Source: Acetobacteraceae bacterium
GTDB lineage: Bacteria; Pseudomonadota; Alphaproteobacteria; Acetobacterales; Acetobacteraceae
Reading direction: 5' to 3'
Assembly (NCBI GenBank): GCA_003506895.1
Contig: DNXO01000094.1
Location: forward strand, 116,741-158,292
Length of the DNA stretch: 41,552 nt
Shown here: in pieces, positions 24,409 through 32,278 of the stretch
Layout: each line of letters opens with the position of its first letter
How positions within the stretch are numbered: position 1 is the first letter of the stretch
The notes under the pieces: generated by a model
The model's input: the letters and a program-made list of their open reading frames with translations, nothing else
Database searches by the model: none
What the model was told of the DNA's origin: nothing
Position numbers and translations under genes: made by a program

Positions 24409-25166
24409 GCGCGCCACCGGCGGCGCTGTAGCCGCGACTCCCAGGTGGACAGCAGGGTGTTGCTGATGACGGCACTGAGCAGGACGAACAGCATCAGGCC
24501 GTACATCGTCCGGTTGTCGAAACTTTCGTAGGCATAGGCGATGGCATAGCCCAGACCGCCACCGGACAGGATGAACTCGCCGGCGATCACGCCGATGAAG
24601 GCGTAGGCGAGGGACAGTTTGATCCCCTGGAACAGGTTGGGCAGGGCGGCCGGCAAGATCACCAGCGCGGCGGTGCGGGCCGAACCGAGGCGGTGCATGC
24701 GCGCGACGCGGCGCAGGACGGGTGGCACGCGGTCTAGCCCGAGCAGGGTGGCGATCAGCATGGCGGGGAGGGCGGCGAGGAAGCCGATGGCAATCAGTGG
24801 CAGGGCGCTGAGGCCGAACAGCGCGACCAGCAGAGGGTAAAAAACGAAGATCGGCACTGAATAATACGACGCCAGTAGCGGGTCGATCGCTCGGCGGAAG
24901 CGCGGCAGGCCGTGCAGGGCCACACCGGCAGCGAAGCCGATCAGGACGGCGGCGAGGAACGCGACCGCAACGGTGCTGAAGGTGGCGGCGACGTTGGCCA
25001 GGACCTCTTCCGTGCTCAGGAGTTCCAGCATCGCGGCGAACATTTCGCTCGGCGGGAGGACCGCGAGGGTGGGGACGACGCCTGAGCGGCAGGCGGCCTC
25101 CAGCAGGAGGATCAGGCCGAGGCTGACGCCCCAGCGTGTGCAGACGATGCGGGTGGATCGGGTCAT
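24405..25166 (-). CDS. ABC importer permease, taurine/nitrate/sulfonate type, copy 1
   Basis: 253 residues and about six membrane helices, starting with GVSLGLILLLEAACRSGVVPTL. The EAA-type loop is RVARMHRLGSARTAALVILPAALPNLFQGIKLSLAYAFIGVIAGEFILS. It follows the ATPase gene by 37 bases and overlaps the second permease by four bases. The two permeases are clearly related but not near-identical, so a heterodimer is likely. Inner membrane. Confidence 0.88.
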   Translation of the reverse strand: MTRSTRIVCTRWGVSLGLILLLEAACRSGVVPTLAVLPPSEMFAAMLELLSTEEVLANVAATFSTVAVAFLAAVLIGFAAGVALHGLPRFRRAIDPLLASYYSVPIFVFYPLLVALFGLSALPLIAIGFLAALPAMLIATLLGLDRVPPVLRRVARMHRLGSARTAALVILPAALPNLFQGIKLSLAYAFIGVIAGEFILSGGGLGYAIAYAYESFDNRTMYGLMLFVLLSAVISNTLLSTWESRLQRRRWRA

Positions 25167-25203
25167 GGGCCGGGGTCCACCAGAGCGGTGAGGGTTGGCG
25201 ATC

Positions 25204-25995
25204 TCATCCGCGGCCGATCGCCTTCATGGATTCGGTCCGCAGGCTGCTCCAAAGCCGAGCGGTTATCGCCCCGAAGGCGGCGTCGGACACGATGCGGCTG
25301 TCGCGGTCGCGGGGCCAGCCGGTTTCCACCAGGTCGATGAAGCGTCCAGGCCGGGAGGACATGACCCCGACACGGTCGGACAGCATCGCCGCTTCATCCA
25401 GCGCGTGGGTGATCAACAGGACCGTGGCGCCAGTTTCGCGCCATAGGCGCAGCAACTCATCACCCATCAGCAGGCGAGTCTGTTGATCCAGCGCGCCGAA
25501 CGGTTCGTCCAGCAGGATCAGGCGTGGTTGCAGGACCAGTGTGCGGGCGATGCACACGCGTTGGCGCATGCCGCCGGACAGTTGTGCGGGATAGGCGCCC
25601 GCGAAGTCCGCCAGACCCATGAAGCCGACGGCGTAATCGACGCGGCGGGTGACCTCGGCGGCGTCCATGCCCAGGCGGCGCAGTCCGAACGCCACGTTGT
25701 CGCGGACGGTCAGCCAGGGGAAGCTGGCATCCTCCTGGAACACGACGCCGACGCCGTCGGGAACCGAGCCGGCGACGGGCTCGCCCTCGAACGCGATGGT
25801 GCCGGCGGTGGGCGGGTTCAGGCCGGCCAGAACGTCCAGCAGCGTCGATTTGCCGCAGCCGGATGGACCGACGACGGAGAAGAACTCGCCTTTCGCGATG
25901 TCCAGGTCGATCGGGCCAAGCGCGTGGACCTGGCTGGTGCCCGGGTACACACGGGTGACGCCGCGCAGGACCGCATGCGCGGCGGTCTCAGTCAT
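25204..25995 (-). CDS. ABC importer ATP-binding protein (SsuB/TauB type)
   Basis: 263 residues with all nucleotide-binding motifs: Walker A GPSGCGKST, Q-loop VFQEDASFPWLTV, signature LSGGMRQR, Walker B LILLDEPFGALD, and switch His in LLITHALDEA. The Q-loop FPWLTV and the DEPFGALD form are typical of the nitrate/taurine/sulfonate group. It powers the two permeases and starts nine bases after the binding-protein stop. A C-terminal tail of about 50 residues follows the core. Confidence 0.93.
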   Translation of the reverse strand: MTETAAHAVLRGVTRVYPGTSQVHALGPIDLDIAKGEFFSVVGPSGCGKSTLLDVLAGLNPPTAGTIAFEGEPVAGSVPDGVGVVFQEDASFPWLTVRDNVAFGLRRLGMDAAEVTRRVDYAVGFMGLADFAGAYPAQLSGGMRQRVCIARTLVLQPRLILLDEPFGALDQQTRLLMGDELLRLWRETGATVLLITHALDEAAMLSDRVGVMSSRPGRFIDLVETGWPRDRDSRIVSDAAFGAITARLWSSLRTESMKAIGRG

Positions 25996-26004
25996 GCTCG
26001 GGCC

Positions 26005-26973
26005 TCAGGAATGTGGCTTGAGGTCGGCGGGCAGGAAGGACGGATCGACGACCTTCGTCCAGTCCACCGGACCTTTCTGCTGGCCGACGATTTGCAGGCC
26101 CTCGATCATGCGGTTCATGCCGTCATAGTCCAGGCGTCCGTCGGACCAGTAGTTGAACGACAGCAGGTTCTTGAACACCTTCTTGTAAAGCGCCGGGTCG
26201 CCATTGAAGGCCTTGGCGGTGATCTCCGCGGCTTCGTCCGGGTGGGCGACGATGAACTCTACGCCTTCCCGCCGAGCGGCGATGATACCGCGGAGCTTGG
26301 CCGCGCCTTCCTTGGCATAGTCGGTGGTGGTGATCGCGACGGTCTGCATCATGTTCGCCGGCAGCACGTCCCTCACATAGAAGACGGCCTGCACCTTGTC
26401 CTCATTTTCGGACCAGACCGGTTCGCCGGTCATGCCTGAGTCGATCGCACCATTCAGCACGGCGGAGAGGTTGGCGCCGATGCCGCCGGCTGGAATCAGC
26501 TTGACGGAGGCGGGATCGATGCCCTGCGCCTTCATCGCCATCAGGATCAGCATGTTGGTGACCGAACCGGGCGCGGTGAAGCCGATCTTCTTGCCGACGA
26601 TGTCCTTGATACTGTGCATCGGCGAACCTTTCTTCGCGATCCACATGATGTCGCCGACGCTGTCGGTGCCGCCGCCGATGATAACCAGCGGCTGGCCGGC
26701 GTTGATGGCCTGGATCGCGGCGGGAAGGGCGACCTCGCCGAACGGCAGGTCGCCGGCCAGGGTGTTACGGACCGAGGTGCCGCCGCCGTTGGAGGTCAGG
26801 ATGCCGGTGATGTCCACGCCATGGGCCTTGAAGAAGCCTTTCTCCATCGCGACGGCGTAGGGTGCGCCGTAGAAGGCGGACCCCCAGTGGGTGACGGTGA
26901 TGCTTTCGGCGTGGCCCGGCACGATGCCGGTTAGCAGCAGAACGACAGCGGCAAAGATAGTGCGGATGTTCAT
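26005..26973 (-). CDS. ABC importer periplasmic binding protein (NMT1/SsuA-like)
   Basis: 322 residues. ATG 26973 is preferred because GGGAA sits ten bases upstream and the product starts with a signal peptide (MNIRTIFAAVVLLLTGIVPGHAES). The mature part begins ITVTHWGSAFYGAPYAVAMEKGFFKAHGVDI, then DLPFGEVALPAAIQAINAGQPLVIIGG, and KIGFTAPGSVTNMLILMAMKAQGIDPASVKLIPAGG, the pattern of NMT1/THI5-like and sulfonate-binding proteins. Ligand is not predictable. As first gene of the importer operon facing the lyase/hydratase operon tail-to-tail, it may bring in the acid metabolised there; this is inference. Confidence 0.9.
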   Translation of the reverse strand: MNIRTIFAAVVLLLTGIVPGHAESITVTHWGSAFYGAPYAVAMEKGFFKAHGVDITGILTSNGGGTSVRNTLAGDLPFGEVALPAAIQAINAGQPLVIIGGGTDSVGDIMWIAKKGSPMHSIKDIVGKKIGFTAPGSVTNMLILMAMKAQGIDPASVKLIPAGGIGANLSAVLNGAIDSGMTGEPVWSENEDKVQAVFYVRDVLPANMMQTVAITTTDYAKEGAAKLRGIIAARREGVEFIVAHPDEAAEITAKAFNGDPALYKKVFKNLLSFNYWSDGRLDYDGMNRMIEGLQIVGQQKGPVDWTKVVDPSFLPADLKPHS

Positions 26974-27414
26974 CGACGTCATTTCCCTTGGCGGCCGTGC
27001 GCCGCTTTTTCCCTGGCGGGAGGCTAGCACGCGTTCGGGCGGGATGGGAAACAGTTGGATTTTTTGGGATGGGGCCCGCGGCGGAAAAGGCTGGAGCGAT
27101 GGCGTCATCACCGAACGGCTGCAACGGGAATACCAGCGGTTCCTGATCCCGCGGAACCAGTGAGGCTGTCAGGTGAGAACGGGCTGCATTCCATGCGATT
27201 GCTCAGCCGAGCTTGATCTATCGCAAGGCCCTCGTCCTCGGGAAATGCAAGGCTCCGGGTCTGGGGAAAGACTAGGCATCGGGCCTGCGGCGCCAGGATC
27301 AGCCTGATAGCGAGGCGGATTCAAACCGATGATGGCGGACGAAGGATGCCGTCTATGCCGGCATTTCAAGAAAACTGCCTGTGTCCATATGCACATTGGC
27401 ACATGTAAGGTCAT
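26974..27414. other. 441-base divergent intergenic region
   Basis: Separates the importer operon from the ArsR operon, so it should hold both promoters. No convincing gene. The right end contains CATATG and ACATGT elements annotated separately; no clear promoter for the importer was recognised. Confidence 0.55.
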
Positions 27415-27417
27415 ATG
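27386..27417. promoter_or_regulatory. Candidate ArsR operator at the arsR start
   Basis: CATATG at 27386-27391 and again at 27412-27417 (covering the start codon) flank the direct repeat GCACAT...GCACAT and the palindrome ACATGT. ArsR/SmtB repressors bind AT-bearing imperfect dyads overlapping their own promoter, and this is the only such cluster in the gap. Confidence 0.35.
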
Positions 27418-27711
27418 AACGATCCAGTCACCCTGCTCACCGCTCTCGCCGAACCAACCCGTCTGGCGGCCATCCGCGTGTTATGGGACGGCCAGGAGCA
27501 TTGCGTCCGCGAACTGATGCAACGCCTGGGTTCAACTCAGTCGCGCATGTCCCGCCACATGGCCACGCTCAAGGCCGCGGGCTTGGTGGTCGATCGTCGC
27601 GACGCCCAATGGATGCGCTACCGGCGCGTGCCGAACCTGCCGGGGGTCGTTGCCGACCTCATCCAGGCCGCTCTGTCCCTGCCGACGCAATCGGAACGAA
27701 TCGCGGCATGA
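27415..27711 (+). CDS. ArsR/SmtB-family transcriptional regulator
   Basis: 98 residues, winged helix: LTALAEPTRLAAIRVLWDGQEHCVRELMQRLGSTQSRMSRHMATLKAAGLVVDRRDAQWMRYRRV. A single Cys lies in EHCVRELM, near where ArsR-type CVC metal sites occur, but the paired Cys is missing. The metal or thiol sensor mode is therefore uncertain; ArsR proteins may also sense redox state or oxyanions. It overlaps the permease start as ATGA and probably represses the whole operon. GTAAGG provides a close ribosome site. Confidence 0.9.
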   Translation: MNDPVTLLTALAEPTRLAAIRVLWDGQEHCVRELMQRLGSTQSRMSRHMATLKAAGLVVDRRDAQWMRYRRVPNLPGVVADLIQAALSLPTQSERIAA

Positions 27712-28769
27712 CCGCCTCAACCTTGGCCTCCCCACCGCCCAACCAAGCACTCCGTAGCGCGAAACTGGCCGCCGCCACGGTCCTGGGCATCGTCGTCTGG
27801 TTCGCCATCTATTGGCAGCTCGAAGCGTTCTCCAACTGGGCTGTTGCCATGTTGCCGATCACGCATGGCGGCCATCTCGACGAAGCCCTGAGCTTCTTCA
27901 TCTTCGACACGCCCAAGGTGCTGATGCTGCTGGCGCTGGTGGTCTTCAGCATGGGCGTCGTGCGCAGCTTTTTCTCGCCCGAACGCACCCGAACCTTCCT
28001 GGCCGGCAAGCGCGAGGGGCTGGGCAACGTCGCCGCTGCCGGCCTGGGGATATTCACTCCATTCTGCTCATGTTCGGCAGTGCCGCTTTTCGTCGGGTTC
28101 GTCTCGGCTGGCGTGCCACTCGGCGTGACCTTCTCGTTCCTGATCGCCTCCCCGATGATCAACGAGGTCGCGCTCGGTCTGCTGTTCGCACTGGTCGGCT
28201 GGAAAGTGGCGCTGACCTACCTCATTTTCGGGCTGGCGGTCGCCATCAGTGCTGGCTGGGTCATCGGCCGGCTGCATCTGGAAAGCTGGCTGGAGCAATG
28301 GGTGCTGGATGTGCGCAGCGGTTCGGTTGACCTGCCCGCCGACCACCGGACCATTTCCGACCGCATCCATGCGGGCATCGAGGCGGTGCGCGACATCTTC
28401 GGCAGGGTCTGGGTCTGGATCATCGTCGGCATTGCCGCCGGCGCCTTCATCCATGGCTACGTCCCGGCCGAAATGCTCACCGGCATCATGGGCGGCGCTC
28501 ATTGGTGGTCGGTGCCGGCGGCGGTGCTGATCGGCATCCCGATCTATTCCAACGCGGCGGGAATCATTCCGGTGGTGGAGGCCCTGCTGGGCAAGGGTGC
28601 CGCCCTCGGCACCGTGCTGGCCTTCATGATGGCGGTTACCGCGCTGTCGGCGCCGGAGACGATCATTCTGCGCAAAGTGCTCACCCTGCGGCTGATCGCC
28701 GTTTTCATCGGGGTCGTCGCCGCGGGTATCATTGCCGTAGGCTTCCTGTTCAACGCCCTGTTCGCCTGA
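27708..28769 (+). CDS. Permease of the ArsP/DUF318 family
   Basis: 353 residues. About eight to nine membrane segments are seen. The conserved core FTPFCSCSAVPLFVGFVSAGVPLGVTFSFLIASPMINEVAL contains Cys120 and Cys122 and is the PF03773 signature. A second similar core (IGIPIYSNAAGIIPVVEALLGKGAALGTVLAFMMAVTALSAPETIILRKVL) shows the two-fold repeat of this family. ArsP members export trivalent organoarsenicals; other members are linked to thioredoxin-like proteins as here and may move a sulfur or metal species. The substrate is unproven. ATG 27708 starts in the ArsR stop. Confidence 0.87.
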   Translation: MTASTLASPPPNQALRSAKLAAATVLGIVVWFAIYWQLEAFSNWAVAMLPITHGGHLDEALSFFIFDTPKVLMLLALVVFSMGVVRSFFSPERTRTFLAGKREGLGNVAAAGLGIFTPFCSCSAVPLFVGFVSAGVPLGVTFSFLIASPMINEVALGLLFALVGWKVALTYLIFGLAVAISAGWVIGRLHLESWLEQWVLDVRSGSVDLPADHRTISDRIHAGIEAVRDIFGRVWVWIIVGIAAGAFIHGYVPAEMLTGIMGGAHWWSVPAAVLIGIPIYSNAAGIIPVVEALLGKGAALGTVLAFMMAVTALSAPETIILRKVLTLRLIAVFIGVVAAGIIAVGFLFNALFA

Positions 28770-28785
28770 CCCAAGGACACATCAC

Positions 28786-29025
28786 ATGAAAAACATCAAG
28801 GTTCTCGGCCCTGGCTGCAAACGCTGCGTGGCGACCGCGGAAATGGTGCAGAGCCAGGCCGACCGTCTGGGCGTGCCCGTCAGCATCGAGAAAGTCACCG
28901 ATTACGCGGCGATCGCCGGCTACGGCATCGCCTCCACGCCGGGCATCGTCATCGACGGCAAGGTTGTCCATGCGGGCGGACTGCCAAAGGCCGAGGATCT
29001 CGCCAGGTGGCTGGCGGCGGCCTGA
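28786..29025 (+). CDS. Thioredoxin-like small redox protein
   Basis: 79 residues of the 'redox-active disulfide protein 2' type: MKNIKVLGPGCKRCVATAEMV places a CxxC (Cys11, Cys14) just after the first strand. IASTPGIVIDGKVVHAGGLPK gives the cis-Pro loop. These mini-thioredoxins commonly accompany PF03773 permeases and ArsR regulators, presumably reducing the permease cargo or its CSC site. It follows the permease by 16 bases with AAGGA upstream. Confidence 0.9.
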   Translation: MKNIKVLGPGCKRCVATAEMVQSQADRLGVPVSIEKVTDYAAIAGYGIASTPGIVIDGKVVHAGGLPKAEDLARWLAAA

Positions 29026-29028
29026 CCG

Positions 29029-29436
29029 ATGCTTGAATACCGGGTGCGGGCGCATCGGGTCGATGCACAGGGCAGCCTGGCGACCACCAAGTCGGCCGAG
29101 ATCGTTCTTGATACCGCGTTGGCGGGGCGCCCTGACGCGTTCAATCCGGCGGAACTGTTCCTGGCGGCGATCGCGGCCTGCATGATCAAGGGCATCGAGC
29201 GGGTGACACCTATGCTGGATTTCAAACTGCGAGGCGTCGAAATACGCCTGCATGCGGTCCGGCAGGATAACCCGCCCAAGATCGTTTCGGTTGACTACGA
29301 ACTGATCGTCGATACCGACGAGAACGCCCACAGGCTCGATCTTCTGCACACGAATGTTCGCCGATACGGCACCATCTCGAACACCGTCGCCGCCGCCACG
29401 AAGCTCGACGGCGTCATCCGCGGGGCGGGCGGATGA
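29029..29436 (+). CDS. OsmC-like protein with a single cysteine
   Basis: 135 residues. The NPAELFLAAIAACMIKGIERV segment carries Cys51, equivalent to the peroxidatic Cys of OsmC/Ohr. The later segment where the resolving Cys normally lies reads LLHTNVRRYGTISNTV and has no Cys. Canonical OsmC and Ohr reduce organic peroxides through two cysteines, so this copy may need an external thiol, perhaps from the mini-thioredoxin four bases upstream, or may have another role. Cytoplasmic; in operon with the ArsR unit. Confidence 0.87.
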   Translation: MLEYRVRAHRVDAQGSLATTKSAEIVLDTALAGRPDAFNPAELFLAAIAACMIKGIERVTPMLDFKLRGVEIRLHAVRQDNPPKIVSVDYELIVDTDENAHRLDLLHTNVRRYGTISNTVAAATKLDGVIRGAGG

Positions 29437-29472
29437 GTGGCCGAGTTCTGATCAAGAAAGCGTCGCGCGCCT

Positions 29473-30522
29473 ATGTCGAAGCCAATCCGTATTGTTCTTG
29501 GACTCGTTTTGGTGGCCGGGCTGGCCGCCAGCGGTTGGGTCTATCTGCGCCTCCATCGCCCGGCTGCCACTGCCACCCTCACTCTGTATGGCGATGTCGA
29601 TATCCGCGAGGTGCAGCCTGCGTTTAACGCTTCGGACCACGTCGCGACGATGACGGTGCAAGAGGGCGCATCGGTGAAGCGGGGCGACCTGATCGCCACG
29701 TTGAATGATACCCGCTATGCCGCCATGCTTGCCCAGGCGCAGGGACAGATGCGCGCCGCGCAGCAGGCACTTGCCAGGTTGGTCGCCGGCTCCCGGCCCG
29801 AGGAGATCGCGCAGGCGAAGGCGACGATGGACGCGCTGGAGGTCACTTATCGCAACAACGACATGACATCCCGACGCTATGCGGCCCTGACCCCGACGGG
29901 TGGCGCGACGATGCAGCAGCGCGATGACGCCCGCGCGGCGTTCGAGGCCGCACGCCACCAGTACGAGGCCGCCCGGCAGGTTTATGAACTGGCGGTCAAG
30001 GGGCCGCGGGCGGAGGATATCGCGGCGGCGCGGGGCACCTATGATGCAGCCGCCGCGGCGGTGGCGCTGGCGCAACGGCAGTTCGACGATACCCGGCTTT
30101 ATGCACCGTCGGACGGTGTGGTCGAAGATCGCATCCTGGAGCCTGGCGATATGGCCACGCCGGCAACGCCCGTTTACACCATCGCCTTGCCGAACCCATT
30201 GTGGGTGCGGACCTATGTACCTGAGACCGCGCTTGGTCGGGTCCAACTGGGCAATACGGCGACGGTTAGCACCGACAGTTTCCCCGGTCATGTCTATCAC
30301 GGCTGGGTCGGCTACCTGTCGCGCACGGCGGAGTTCACGCCGAAATTCGTTGAAACCCCGGAATTGCGTACGGCATTGGTGTATCAATTGCGGGTCTATG
30401 TCTGTGATGCGCGCGGCGAATTGCGTCTAGGCATGCCGGCCACCGTGACCATCGATCCGGCTGGTCCGACGCCTTTCGCGCCTCCGCCCGGCTGTGGACC
30501 AGACGATGTCAGCCACAACTGA
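29473..30522 (+). CDS. HlyD-family periplasmic adaptor of an ABC-2 exporter
   Basis: 349 residues. A membrane anchor (IRIVLGLVLVAGLAASGWVYL) precedes a lipoyl/barrel-sandwich segment (DVDIREVQPAFNASDHVATMTVQEGASVKRGDLIATL), a long coiled-coil hairpin with heptads (about 80-210), and the return LYAPSDGVVEDRILEPGDMATPATPVYTI plus beta-barrel domains. This is the YhiI/YbhG-type adaptor linking inner-membrane ABC-2 exporters to an outer-membrane channel. The outer-membrane TolC partner is not in this window. Its end overlaps the ATPase gene by 17 bases. Confidence 0.9.
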   Translation: MSKPIRIVLGLVLVAGLAASGWVYLRLHRPAATATLTLYGDVDIREVQPAFNASDHVATMTVQEGASVKRGDLIATLNDTRYAAMLAQAQGQMRAAQQALARLVAGSRPEEIAQAKATMDALEVTYRNNDMTSRRYAALTPTGGATMQQRDDARAAFEAARHQYEAARQVYELAVKGPRAEDIAAARGTYDAAAAAVALAQRQFDDTRLYAPSDGVVEDRILEPGDMATPATPVYTIALPNPLWVRTYVPETALGRVQLGNTATVSTDSFPGHVYHGWVGYLSRTAEFTPKFVETPELRTALVYQLRVYVCDARGELRLGMPATVTIDPAGPTPFAPPPGCGPDDVSHN

Positions 30523-32278
30523 TCCCGCCCCGGCGCTGCGGATGGAAGCTGTTCGTCGCGGCTTCCGGATTGGCCGGCGGGACGTGGTGGCTCTGGACGG
30601 CGTCAGCGCCGTGGCGGCGGCCGGGGCGGTGACGGGTCTGATTGGCCCCGACGGCGCCGGCAAGACAACGCTGATGCGGCTGATCGCCGGCCTGCTGCGG
30701 CTGGACGCCGGGCGAATCGAGGTGCTGGGCGTCGATGTCGCGCGCGATCCGCTGACCGTGCAGGGGCGGATTGGCTATATGCCACAGCGCTTCGGTCTGT
30801 ACGAAGACCTCACCGTGCGGGAGAATCTGGACCTCTATGCCGATCTGCAAGGTGTGGCGCGCGCGGATCGCACCGAGCGTTACCAGGAGCTTATGCACAT
30901 GACCGGGCTTGGGCCGTTCACCGAGCGGATGGCCGGCCGGCTGTCGGGTGGCATGAAGCAGAAGCTCGGCCTCGCCTGCACGCTGGTGCGCCCGCCCGAA
31001 TTGCTGCTGCTGGACGAGCCCACGGTGGGTGTGGATCCAGTGTCGCGCCGCGAATTGTGGGGGATCATCGACCACCTGACCCGCAACGCGCATATGACCG
31101 TGCTGTTCAGCACCGCCTATCTGGACGAGGCGGAACGCTGCGATGCCGTGCTGCTGATCCACGAGGGCAGGTTGCTGGGCCATGGCATGCCCGGCAGCTT
31201 CACAGCCGAGATGGCGGGGCGCGGATTTTCGGCCGCCGCGCCGGGGATCGGCCGGCGGCGCCTGCAAGCGGTGCTGGCGGACGTGCCCGGTGTGATCGAC
31301 GCGGTGATCCAAGGCAGCGCGGTGCGCGTGGTGACCGCGACGCCAGGCCCGCCCGATCCGGCCGTGCTTGCCCCGTCATTGCCAGGACTGACGCTGGTGG
31401 CCACGCCGCCGCGGTTCGAGGATAGTTTTGTCGCCCGGCTGCGCGCCCGGGGCGGTGTGTCGGCGGCGGCGAAGGTCATGGCAACCGCCGCATCCCCGGC
31501 ACAGCCCCGGGCGCCAGGGGACGTGATCGTCGTGGACCATCTGACCCGGCGGTTCGGCGCCTTCGTAGCAGTCAACGACGTAAGCTTCCGGGTGGGGCGT
31601 GGGGAGATCTTTGGCCTGCTCGGGGCGAACGGCGCCGGCAAATCGACGACCTTCCGCATGCTGTGCGGATTGCTGCCGGTGACCGAAGGCAGTTTGCGAG
31701 TGGCCGGCTTCGACCTGCGCACCGCTGCTGCCACCGCGCGCGGCCGGATCGGCTACATGGCGCAGAAATTCTCCCTCTACGGCGATCTGTCGGTGCGGCA
31801 GAACCTGCGCTTCTTCTCCAGCGCCTACCGGCTGACCGGGGCCCGCCAGCGCGCGCGGCTGGACTGGGCGGTGGCCGAGTTCGACCTGGCGCCGATCCTG
31901 GATGCCACGGCGCGCGACCTGCCGTTGGGTTTCAAGCAACGTTTGGCACTGGCCTGCGCGCTGATGCACGAGCCCGACATCCTGTTCCTCGACGAACCGA
32001 CGTCGGGCGTCGATCCGCTGGCACGGCGGGAATTCTGGCGGCGCATCAACATCCTGGCGGAAGGGGGCGTTACCGTGCTGGTGACCACGCATTTCATGGA
32101 GGAGGCGGAATATTGCGACCAACTCGTCATCATGGCGCAAGGGGCGGTGCTGACCGCCGGGGCGCCTGAAGCGATCAAGGCGGGCGTGCGTACGCCGGAC
32201 CGTCCCGATCCGACGATGGAAGACGCCTTCATCGCGGTGATCGAAGCCGCCGCCTCCGCGCCGGCCATCGCGGCATGA
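30506..32278 (+). CDS. Tandem ATP-binding protein of an ABC-2 exporter (YbhF-like)
   Basis: 590 residues with two nucleotide-binding domains in one chain. Domain 1: Walker A GPDGAGKTTL near 47-56, signature LSGGMKQKLGLA, Walker B LLLLDEPTVGVDP. Domain 2 (from about 330): Walker A GANGAGKSTTF, signature drifted to LPLGFKQRLALA, Walker B ILFLDEPTSGVDP. The substituted second signature is seen in other YbhF-type pairs and implies unequal ATP sites. ATG 30506 is preferred over GTG 30494. It drives the two permeases downstream. Confidence 0.92.
   Translation: MSATTDPAPALRMEAVRRGFRIGRRDVVALDGVSAVAAAGAVTGLIGPDGAGKTTLMRLIAGLLRLDAGRIEVLGVDVARDPLTVQGRIGYMPQRFGLYEDLTVRENLDLYADLQGVARADRTERYQELMHMTGLGPFTERMAGRLSGGMKQKLGLACTLVRPPELLLLDEPTVGVDPVSRRELWGIIDHLTRNAHMTVLFSTAYLDEAERCDAVLLIHEGRLLGHGMPGSFTAEMAGRGFSAAAPGIGRRRLQAVLADVPGVIDAVIQGSAVRVVTATPGPPDPAVLAPSLPGLTLVATPPRFEDSFVARLRARGGVSAAAKVMATAASPAQPRAPGDVIVVDHLTRRFGAFVAVNDVSFRVGRGEIFGLLGANGAGKSTTFRMLCGLLPVTEGSLRVAGFDLRTAAATARGRIGYMAQKFSLYGDLSVRQNLRFFSSAYRLTGARQRARLDWAVAEFDLAPILDATARDLPLGFKQRLALACALMHEPDILFLDEPTSGVDPLARREFWRRINILAEGGVTVLVTTHFMEEAEYCDQLVIMAQGAVLTAGAPEAIKAGVRTPDRPDPTMEDAFIAVIEAAASAPAIAA

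Noticed and set aside
21529..24475. Two long minus-strand open frames of over 400 codons
   Set aside because: They mirror the LeuC- and LeuD-type genes and a frame of the permease genes. Their products are Arg/Gly/Pro/His-rich without domains.
27381..27707. Upstream extension of the ArsR-operon permease frame
   Set aside because: It runs through the ArsR gene in another phase; the ATGA overlap at 27708 is the natural start.
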